Assembly: GCA_030272155.1 (NCBI GenBank)
Contig: CP126199.1
Location: 1,860,001 to 1,924,000 of the forward strand
Source: Tetradesmus obliquus
Taxonomy: Eukaryota; Chlorophyta; Chlorophyceae; Sphaeropleales; Scenedesmaceae
Direction of reading: 5' to 3'
Length of the DNA stretch: 64,000 bases
Shown here: in pieces, positions 34,377 to 45,400 of the stretch
Numbering within the stretch: the stretch's first letter is position 1
Layout of the letters: each line of letters opens with the position of its first letter
Position numbers and translations under genes: made by a program
The notes under the pieces: model-generated
What the model saw: only the letters and a program-made list of their open reading frames with translations
Databases searched by the model: none
Told to the model about the DNA's origin: nothing

Positions 34377-35355
34377 ATGATGGTTTCGGTGTCGGGTTGC
34401 AGCATAGCGCAACAGCGACACGCCCTGTGTGCAGGTGAGTGCCTTCCTGCTGCTCTGCTGTTGCTGCTCCATGCCTTACAAGTGCATTGGTTGCACCCAC
34501 ATGCCCCTTGTTGCTTGCACACACGTCATCAAAACCCTCAAGCCTCCATCCCGTTGTAGCACTGTTTTTGCAAGCGCCCTGCACACCAAACAGGTGCAGG
34601 GCATGCATGCAGCCCTGGCACCACACACACATCCAACCGCGCTTTCATCCAACATCCAGAGTCACCTGCACTCTGAACCTCTTTTCTGCAGGCAGGACAC
34701 CCACACCAGCTCTGCAGCGGCAAGCAAAGCAGCTGCGCTGCCCTCCTGCAGCAGTGTGGACGCGCCCGACCCCAGACAGAGATGAGAACTTCACTTCGCC
34801 CTCTTACGTGCCCACTCCAGGGGGCTCGCCAGTGATCAACCCATACAGGCAGGATGATCAGCCTCTGTATACTCCCAGCGCTCCAGAGTTCAAGCCAGCA
34901 GAGTTGCCGGAGCAGCAGAAGGAGATGCCCAAGGGGCCCACCATGCCAGGTGCGGAAGCTTGTCATGCAGCATGCAGCAGCTGGGTGGGTGTTGTTGATG
35001 GGCCTTTGTTCATGCATCGCAGCAGTTTGTTCATGCATCGCAGCAGCTTGACCACAGCTCCAAAAAGTTTCAATGCCTGGGAGTTCGGCCACAGCAGCTT
35101 GTAAAGCTGGCCCTTTAGGGCTGTGGATTGCAGCATGCAGAGGGCTGCATTGCCTGTGGCTGTTCAGGAAGCACAGCATGCTCAATACTGCTTGATCAGA
35201 TGAACATCACACGATCTGTCAAGCAATACGGCTGCTGCTGCTGCATCCAAACAGAGCGGCGCCCCGACCCCATCCCTGCTGGCAACCCCAAGGAGAAGCC
35301 GCCAGCAGGGGAGCCGCAGAAGGAGGCGCCGCCCACAGCACCCAAGGAGAAGTGA
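34377..35355 (+). CDS. Small proline-rich protein, possibly plastid-targeted
   Basis: Exons 34377-34434, 34692-34949 and 35255-35355 join in frame to 138 residues. The N-terminus (MMVSVSGCSIAQQRHALCAG then RTPTPALQRQAKQLRC) is basic and free of acidic residues, like a chloroplast transit peptide. The mature part is rich in Pro, Glu and Lys (FTSPSYVPTPGGSPVINPYR; PAELPEQQKEMPKGP; GNPKEKPPAGEPQKEAPP) and is probably disordered. I recognise no family. A TGTAA signal follows 64 bases after the stop. The intron between exons 2 and 3 contains a short duplication of TTTGTTCATGCATCGCAGCA. Confidence 0.6.
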
Positions 35356-35418
35356 GCAGCAGCAGCAGCAGCAGCGAGAGAAGCCGCAACAGGTGGTGCT
35401 GCGTGGTTCGTTTGCAGT

Positions 35419-35423
35419 TGTAA
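35419..35423 (+). terminator. Candidate TGTAA poly(A) signal
   Basis: TGTAA lies 64 bases after the stop of the small Pro-rich gene, on the same strand. Confidence 0.45.
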
Positions 35424-37039
35424 TCATGTCAGTGACTCGGCACCGACACTATGCATGCGCTTGACAATTGGCGCGTGAGCGTCTCGTGCACCGTGTGCGC
35501 GCCACTGTTGTAAAAGCGGCGGCTTCAGTGCAGCACAATGCACAATGCAAACATGCAGCGATGTGGTGTTTTATGCTGTTGGCAGAGTTGGAATCGGCAG
35601 ATGCTGTGGTCCAGATTTCAGCAGCGTGCTGTCTCTGTCAGCAATGCAAGTGCGGTGTTGGTGCCAGAGCAACTGGAGCTGTGGAATGTGTGGCGCTGTA
35701 ATGCAGCAGGCGCCTTACTGTTCGCCAGCAACATGGTGCCCTGCTGTGGTTGATGCATTTCTGTGGTTGATGCATTGGCTAGTGGTTACCTTCACACCGT
35801 ATTGTTGTTCTGATTGCCCTGTTGTACGTCTGAAACCAATGTCAGACAGCGGTGAAAGAGGAAAATTGGTGGTGTTTTTTTTTTCAAAGATGTTACATGT
35901 CACACCTCTGACACGAGTGAGCTGCAGCAACAGCTGTTGCTCCAGTGGGTACGTACCATGATGGTGAACACTGTCCTCTGCAGCACTGGACAGCCATGGC
36001 CCATATCACGCGGCAGGATTTTGGCTGCATACCACTATGCAACCACGCACGCCCAGTCAGTAAGCAGCCTCAACTGCCGCAGCGCTTGCTGGCTGTTGTA
36101 TTACATAAGACGCAACACTCGATGCACAGTGCACACACGCAGTGCAGGTTACCACCAGAAACTGGTGATATGAAGTACTGCGAAGCTCACAACACATGAC
36201 TCCAGCCTATTACCATGCAGATGCAGGTCTAGTTCCATGATCTACCCGAACAACAAGCTCAAACGCTCAGCTGTGCAAGTGCCACTGCAAGCTGGCACTT
36301 CGCCACACACTGGCCTAGCAGTGGAGCACAGCCAACTTGCAAGGGTGCACTTCTCATTGCATAAACGCGCATGGAACACACAGCACATCTGCTTTTTGAT
36401 GTGAATGCACACAGACCATACACCATGCACAAGAAATACCAGTACGCAAACAAGAGAACGTGTCAAAGAGACATTATTCGCCAGCAAAAGGTGCAGTCCA
36501 AACACACAGGCTAATGTGACCAGGGGCTAGGGCAGACCATATGCAAACGTTTTGCTGGATGGGCTAATCAATTATGCCCTGCGTAATGTGGCAGCGTGCT
36601 GCAGCGATGCATGCAGATCTACCAGCACCTACTATGGATTGCAGCAACCTTGACACAGCAGCCTCGTGCACATTTGCTCATGGAAACGATGAAGAAGGCA
36701 GACCACATCACACAAGATACGCCGCAATGCTGTTGGCACAGAGCAAACCAGCTAGCTAGCCAATGCAGTGGCATATGTCAAACCCACTGAGGCAGCACAT
36801 ACGCCAGTGGCATACGTCCCATGCAGGTGAAGCACACTGGATGCATTTTGACAACAAGGCAAATCTGTGAGCAGCAAGCTCAATATTGTCAGGCACCCGC
36901 ACCCGCTCCCGCACCAACAGATAGTAATCAGAATGCAATCAGGCCAATGGATGCGTCCTGAGGACGCAATTAAGCAACGACTGTGGCAAACTGTGCAAAG
37001 ACAATCAATCCTCTCTCTCGCTCTACAAGAATGTCAACA

Positions 37040-37235
37040 GAAGTGCGATTTGAACACAGGGCGCCAAGCATGCCATTTGAACTCAGGGCGCCAAGCACGC
37101 CATTTGAACTCGCACACAAAGCATGCAATTTGAACTCACGGCGCCAAGCGCGCCATTTCAGTTCAGTACGCCAAGCGTATCATTGAACTCGCGGCGACAA
37201 GCACGCCATTTGAACAATAGGCACCAAGTCAACTC
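37040..37235 (+). repeat. Degenerate ~27-bp minisatellite
   Basis: About seven units built around GCGCCAAGCACGCCATTTGA and GAACTC. Units differ by several bases, indicating an old array. Confidence 0.8.
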
Positions 37236-38452
37236 GGAGCGTCATGTGTGCCATTATATGAACATCTGCATGTTGAAAGTCAAGGGAGAATGTAAGTACA
37301 AGCCATCCTAACTGGCTTGCCAAACATGAAAGGAACCCACACAAGGGACAACTGATCAACCCGTGCCTCAGAGGCTGCAGCCCGGCACGCAAGCTTACAA
37401 GGATGCAACACAATTGGGCAAATTGCAGGGCAGGCCACATGCAACTGCTCACAGATACGAGAGCCGCAATTCAAGGAAGCTGCAAGGATCCCTGCTAGCA
37501 AAAGATTGCCAGCCTGGGACCATCATACACACAAGAGAGAGTACCAGTACAGCAAACACACGCCCAGACATTTTAGGCAGACTGCAGCAATCATAAGACC
37601 TGCCACAAAGGCACAACCATGATTATGCAGTAGAAGACAATCAGCATGCTACCACAACCCTCAACCGCAACTGGTGCTGGCTCAGCTGCCAAACCAAAGT
37701 CACAGCCTCTGCTGTAGCTCGCGTACTATCAATCATGCTGCCATCAAGAAACTGCGCCCCGCGCAAGTCACAGCAAAGCAGCAACCTCCGCGCTGCTTTA
37801 GTATCAGTGCACGGTCTAACCTGAACACAGGAGCCCTTCTCATGAAGTAGAAAAGTGCACTTACGAGATTTGCCTCTACAGCAGCATCATTTTAGCAGGC
37901 TGGTTAGCCTGCAAGGGCTGCATTAGTAAGCAGCAACGCCATCCCATACCGCCTCGCACTGACCGCCACAAAAAGTGTGCAGCAGCGCACAAGCGCCGCA
38001 CAACCGAACAAAGTCGCAGTGTTGTGACAGACGAGATTGGCCCAAACTACCACCCCACACACAACCATCGTGCAATTCAAAGGACCTCCCGCAAGGCCAG
38101 TGCCGTTGGTGACTCGCACTGCCTGTATGAAACTCTGTACATTGCAGTTGATAGCACTCACGGCCGCTGCATGGCATGCCACATAGTATGTGACAGCGGC
38201 AGCAAACTATGACCACAGGCACACAGGTCACACAGGCGTGCTTGCAGCATTGCACTGCACTGCATTCCAGCCTGGAGAAGCCGTGTACAGCCTCACAACA
38301 GGCCGATTCGTCCAGGTCAAAAGACCATAGCAGGCCATCTAGACCAGCTCGGTCTTGCTGGGCATGTGGCTGCCAAGCAAGAAAAGAAAGCGGCACAACA
38401 GGCCGATGAGATCACGTCAAAAGACCATAGATGCTGCTATATAGCAGGCCAT

Positions 38453-39032
38453 CTACACCACCTCGGTCTTGCTGGGCATGTGACTGCCCAGCAGGAACAG
38501 GATGGCTGACACGAGGCCGGTGAAGATGAGCGTGACCACCCTGCAGCAGCAGCACAGCAGCATATGCATATCAGCAGGCGGAAATCACGCAACCGAGCAT
38601 CAGGCTACACGAGGCCGCCGAGCAAACAACATACATGGCTCAAAAGTGGTTAGTTGGTGCATACGTCAAGAGGCCCCTGGAGCGTTAAGGTGCAAAAAAG
38701 CCAGTAGCTCCTCACTCGCTTGCCCTCATATGGCAAGCAGCATGCTGCAGCATTCAGGTCCCAGCAGTACACCGACGCAGCCACAGCAAGTGCACTCACC
38801 ATCCCACCAGCATCTTCAGGGACTGCATATGATTTTCTTGTGGTATATTTTTGTATGTTTTATTTGGTTTAACCAAAATCAAAACGAAATGTACTGCATG
38901 TGCACTCACCATCCCACCAGCATCTTCAGGTACTGCAGCCAGTTGATGGCCCTCCAGCGTCCCTCAGCGATGCCTCCCCCTGCAGTGGCCCCCGTGATGG
39001 TGTGCGTGGTGGACAGCGGCAGGCCTGACGCA

Positions 39033-39068
<36 letters not shown>

Positions 39069-39429
39069 TTGGTGAGAATGCACCAGATCGATCATCCGCA
39101 TGTGCTTTGATGGTAGAAGCTATGCCAGACAGTTCCTCTTCTGCTGTGGTGCTGCACTTTGCGCACACAGTTCCTCTGGCGTGTAATCCATACTGCCAGT
39201 CGCCTGATGCCTGCTGGCAGTTGCAACTGTGACCCGCATCTGCCACACGTTGCATACTGATGTAACGCACGTCGCTTCACACCTCATCACACGTTGCTGC
39301 ACAAGCATGTTGTTGCATAAATGGCACAGAATGCTGTGTCACAAAGGTAAAAGGGCTCACCAAAAGCGGAGCCCACTGCAATCACGAAGGAGGTAGCCAG
39401 CTCCATGGAGAAACCCCTGCAAATGCATC

Positions 39430-39471
<42 letters not shown>

Positions 39472-42400
39472 CAGCAATTGATGATGATGATACAGACTCA
39501 CACAGTCAGCCGCGCCGCTGGATGTCACGTGCCAGGACCCACATGTAACTACCCATCATGGAGAAGTTCTCGATACTGTGCATGATGCAGAGCATGCCAA
39601 TGAATGACTGCTGCATGTCTGGTGCAGTGCTGAACAGTAGGTTAATCGCACAGCTGAAGCAGCACTTGGTGCAGTTGCAGCTAGATTGCGCGACGCACGA
39701 AAGTTGGGCAGCACGACGACAAAGAAAAATCAAGGGCGCAATGTCACATTGGTCCCGGTGACCAACCGCAAGGTTGCATGCCGGCAGTAGTGTGTGCAGC
39801 AAAGTTGCCAACCGTGGTGCCAAGCTGTGTTGACTCACCTAGAGGGGGTGATGTGCACGCACTGCGATACAGCAACGTACGTAATGACAGATGCAGCGCA
39901 GGACAGTGGCAGAAGCAGAGGCACATAGGTGCTGTCACAAAAGGACTTTTCGGTGCTGGTTTGGAAGCTGTATCCTGACGCGCTGTGGGCCAGGAAAGGA
40001 AGCCGCGTGCATGCAGTGTGCACCGCACAGGCGCGAGAATAGGGAATCAGCTGCACATAACCAAGCTGTACTTTTGCATTACATATTTACATTACATTAC
40101 ATGCTCCACTCAACGAGGAGTGGGAACCCCAGTCAGGAGCCAACGAGAGGCTCATAGGGGGAGGAAACATCGAAGAAAAACTCATCATCGTCCAAACCGC
40201 CAGAAGAAACCGCAGAAAAGAACTCCTCAGCGTCATCAATAGCTTGAGCAATAGCATGAGAGGACAAAAGAACCTCAGGATCAGTGTCCGGGTGACACCG
40301 CATCAGATAGCAACAGTGCACAAAAGCAGCCACCAAAGCAGGTGACTGTCTCATAAGAACAAGTGATCATGTCATCGCCTGCTGGATGGCACCCAGCAAT
40401 GGTAGCCCATGTCTGTGACGAGGCCCCGAAGGGTTCAAACCACGAACAGCAATAATATAAGGAGTTGTAGAAGAAAATTTTCCGTAAGTTCCCCAACTCG
40501 TTGGATTATCGACATAACAAACTTTCATTACTTTCAAATAGTAAACACTTCCAAGCAACGTAAACCAAAGCAACTGCAACTGTAATCAACAATCCATTCT
40601 TCTAACTCCTCCACAAAATTCCAGCCTTTCCCTAGAATCCATAAACAGGTGGTAGACCTGCCTAACTTGTCATAAAAACCCATGTTCCATAAAGGAAAAA
40701 GTCTGTAGGATAAAAAAATCTTCGTCTGATGGTTAAGCGTTTGTGGTTTTTTGATAGCAACCCGCTCGCGGACTGGTGCATAGAACGGGCACTCAAAGAC
40801 CATGTGAAACCCATCCTCAACAACCTCAGACTGGCAGCCAGGGCGTAAGCACACCCTGTCACTTCGCGGCACAGGAGGTCGCTGCCACCTGCCACTGCAG
40901 ACACGTAAATCATGAGCACCCAAACGGAAACGGGTCAAGGACCCCAGATGCTCTCTGTTGATCCCAGCAGTTTGAGAGACATAATCTGGGCACCACAAAG
41001 CTGGGCTCACAGACAGCATGTCAGCAGCAGAGCATGCCGCAAACCACCGCTCATAAGTACTGTAGACGCCATGACCACTAGCAGCATCACGCGGGTTGAC
41101 AGGGCACCCCTGCCACTGCTGATACAAAACGCCATCAAAAGCACTCGCAATGGTTTTCAGATCATGAGCCTGGAAGTTTTGCAGCCGTTGCACAAGTTTT
41201 GCTTGTACGATCCCGCAGCACAGCAGCACCGCAGCACTGCGGCACAGCAGCACAGCCATTAGATGCTCACAGCTGCTGCAGGCTGCATGCCTTGCTATGA
41301 GCTGCCTACCTTGACACCCAGCACGCGCATGATGTTGTAGCCGTATGTAGCGAGGCCCACCACGATGCCAGTGCCGCCAATGGCAAGGATCCTGCACAGC
41401 AGCAGCCAAACGCATTTGGCATGTGCACATGTACATGCAGAGCGTGTTGTGTACGTATGCCTAGATTCAGAGGCACAGCTTGTTGGATGCAGGATGGGCA
41501 GTGCCACCAATGGCAAGGATCCTGCACAGCACGCACGGATACACACGCAGCATGTAAAGATGGACAGTCCAGCATGGAAAAAAGCAAATATGCGCACCTT
41601 CAAGCAGTGCTTGTCCAAGAGACCCCCTGCCCAAGGCAGGTGTTGTGCAGGCCTCAACTCACATGCACTCACCAAGCAGTGCTGCTTTGACGCACAGTGC
41701 CATTCGCTGCCAGCTGGACCAATTACTATCCCCGAGTGATCGGAGTAGCGCCTTGCTAGGCTGGTGCCTGAGGCATGTTTCAGTCCTGAGATACAATGCA
41801 TTAGACTGTACAAAACAACGATTCAAGTGTGGTGCCACTCACCAGGGGTACACTGTTGCACTGCTGCCAGGCACCTTGCGGTTCTCATACACGTAGTAGG
41901 CAGCAGCAAAGGAGCCTGCGCACAGGGAAATGATGAGCAGCAGCAGCAGCTAAGCTCAGGGGCTGCATGTTTTTTTAATTATTGAAAACCGCAGGGCTTG
42001 TGTGCTTGCTGTACTTAACTGCAGCAAGGTCGCTGCCGGTGCACCCCACAGCCTCTGCGCTTGATCAAGCAGCAACAGCCGTTGTCACAGTAGAGCTGTT
42101 GCTGCGCCAACATGCCACTGCAATTGGAGTTGATCCTGCCACATGGGTACCTCTTGAACCTCAGCTGCCACACAAAACTCACCGATTGCATTTGCCACAT
42201 CGTTAGCACCTGCAGGCAAGAAGCATGGGCCGGTCAGCAATTAGGATACCGTTGAGAAAACATTAACTAAGGAAGTACAGTGTGCAGCATGCAATGCAAT
42301 TGGTGCCGTCCGCTGGCAAGTGACCTTCATATGCGCATGCAAAGGCCCCTGAGCAAGTTAACAAAGAAGAAGAGTGGACCCCAGTCAAGTTCTTTCAAAA

Positions 42401-45400
42401 CATTCAAGCACTCAACACACAACACTGCTCCTCAATAAACAAAGTATTAGACTGTTTTAAACAGACACAAGCCGATGCGTATGTCGCTTTCAAGCCGCAG
42501 CACTCACCGTGTGCAAAGGACATGGCGCAGGCGGAGATGACCTGCAGCACCTTGAACACCTGCTCGGTGCGCGGGTCAAACCTCTCTGCATCCGCATGCA
42601 TGTCTGTGAGCTCCTGGTTGCCATCAATGTCTGCATGGATGTCATGGCTCAGCCCACTCAGAGCAGCGTTTCTGCAAAGCATGTGGACACCAAAGTTTGC
42701 AGGAAACTTGCAGGAAGCCTGCAGGAAAGCCAATAGCATGACAATATCATGGCAACGATTGCGAGACGTATGTGTCATGGCTCAGCCACTCAATGCAGCA
42801 TTCCTGCAAGGCGGTTGGCGAGGCAGTTGACCAAGCATTGTACAGACAGGTAGTCAGCAGCAGCGCAGCTTAAAGGGCGCAGCTACCTTCACAAACACAG
42901 CAGCTGCAGCAGCTGAAGGTGTGGCATTGATTCCGTCGACGCAAGCTGTACTTTTTCCCAATGAATACACATACAGCTTGAACACAAGCATGATCACGGG
43001 CTGTTCCTGTCGCAAGTCTTTCAGGCCCTCCTCGCAAGTGCGTAGATCAGTCAGTCACCTGAAGCATGTGCGGCAACCCTTGAAAGACTTGTCCTCAGTA
43101 TTAAAGGCACACCAGCTACAGCACTTGCAGGAACAGCACCACCACCAGCAGCAGCAGCAGCATTTTGTACACTCACCTGAAGCGCGTGCAGGAGGCCTTG
43201 AATGACTTGTCCTCAGGATCAACAGGCTTGGCCTGCAGCTTTGCGGCGATCTTCTTTTGGAAAGCATCCTCCTCCACATCAGCATGCTTGCCATCCTTGC
43301 TGGCACCCAGGTCATGCGCCGTGTCGTACCTGCAGCAACATGCCAATTGTTTTATCATGTTAGCAGCAGGGTAGCATCAGCTTGACTGCCATCATTGCTG
43401 GTGCCCAGATCATGCGCCGTGTCATACCTGCAGCAACATGCGTGTCATGCGCAGTTGTTTTCTAATGTTAGCAGCAGGGTAGCATCAGCGTGATTACCAT
43501 CCTTGCTGGCGCGCAGGTCATGTGCTGTGTCATACCTGCAGTAGAGGGCACGTGGTTGTTTGTTTGTTTACCCGCACATGCAGCATGTAGGTGGCGTGAT
43601 GTGTGAAATTAAGCGTGCGCCCATGCAGCAACGCGTGCATTTGTGATAAATGAACGAACAACAAGTGAGGAGCATGAAGGTAGTATGGTGTGAGGAAACC
43701 TGCTACACACAAGTGCATGACCTGTCGACTAAAAGCATTTGGGGCGCTGGTTAGCACCCATAGTACTTCACCAGGTATCCTAGTAAACCCCACCAGGTTT
43801 CACCACACATTGTGGTGGCTGCAAGCGCTCTTGAACAGGAGGGATGCCAGCCAGCGCAGATGGACCAGCACACATCACTTCTTCCAGGCGAGAGGGGACC
43901 CAGCAGATGTGCTGACGCCACACCACACCACACCACACCACACCACACCACACCACACCACACCACACCACACCACACAGCACAACACAGGACAACACAG
44001 GACAACACAGCACAACACAACACAGTCACTCACTTCTTAAGGTTGTTCCTCATGACCGGCCAGAGCAGGGCAGAGCCGAGGATGGCAGCGCCCACAGCAG
44101 CAACAGCGGCGATCCATGCTGCAGAGTCCATCGTGATGGTGGCCACTCCTTTCACACCCTTGGTCTGCAGCAGCAGCAAGTTGGAAAGAGGTTTCAAGGG
44201 TTTTAAACTTGCATTTATGTAAGTTGTGGAGCAAGAAGGCCAGCGGAGTTGCAGGTTGGCTGTGCAGCACACCAAGTAAGCAGCTGCCTACCTGGACGTG
44301 ATGAATGGCATAACACAGCCCTTGCAGCACACTCTGCACATGCAGTACTGTACAGGCTAGCAGCACCACACTATGAAGAAGCTGCAGCACTATGGCGAGG
44401 CATGGAATATAACATTTAGCATGCCTGATTGGCCTATACAGGCCACTCTGGCGCCGGCTACAGGCTGGCCTGTGAGCAAGGTACAGGCGGCTCACCAGAA
44501 TCAAGAAGAGGTTCTGCATGTGACAACGCCGCCACACAGAGTTGCGACACATCCAGCGAGCGCGCAGGGCGCGCAGGGAAGCAGACATGGCAGGTGCAGC
44601 AGACACAAACAGCAGCATGTTGTGTCAGTGAATTGCCTTGCACCACATCAATGTCATTTTTGAAAGCTGCAGCATGGCAACGCCTGTAGATGTCCTAAGC
44701 ACAGCCTTCAAATAAAAATGCACCCTGTCCAGCACAGGAGGAGCGCCAACATAACAGCCTAACGGTCATAATGATCCGCACTGGAAGCACCCAATCTGCA
44801 ACAGATCCTGATCCAGAGCTCCGCAAGACATTCTGCTAGATGCTGCAAGCAGTTGAGCCAGCCATGCACTGCGCTGACTCACCACCCAGATGGTGATAAT
44901 GATGAGCACAGGCAGCACGTAGAATGCAATCTTGGTGGAGTTGGCCCGGCGCAGCACCAGCGTGCGGATGATCAGGAAGATGATCAGGCACACCACGGCA
45001 GCAGCAATCGGCGACAGGAACCAACTGATGACAATCTGTTGTGGCAGCAGTGCGCCGGCATCAACACGGCGGCAGCAGCATGTTGTGGGAGCAGTGTGTG
45101 CAGTGCAGGCGTCAGCAGGACATCATAAACAGTGACACTGTTGTTGAGACACACCGTCAAGCAGGGACACCATTGCAGGACGAAGCATGCCACTTGAGCA
45201 ATTTGGAGAACGGGTTGGTGAAACACAGAGGCAACAGGGTCGAACAAAACATACTGAAACATGTGGCAGGTTGAGCTTGATCCTCAGCACTCACAGGGAC
45301 GATGCCTCCAGGGATGGCTCCAGGCTTGGGCTCATACCAGGTGACAGCATTGCCGCCGCCATAGGCCAGGCTGAAGCCGATGATACCACCCACTGCAGGA

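Larger units (their letters stand above)
35356..38452. other. Intergenic region between convergent genes
   Basis: No supported gene in about 3.1 kb. It contains a minisatellite at 37040-37235. Near 38345-38380 it holds a copy of the PiT-A C-terminal coding end (HMPSKTEL). The rest is ordinary non-coding sequence with A/T-richer patches. Confidence 0.45.

Noticed and set aside
43751..44222. ORFs of Cys/Val or His/Thr repeats
   Set aside because: They come from the (CCACA)n microsatellite in a PiT-A intron.
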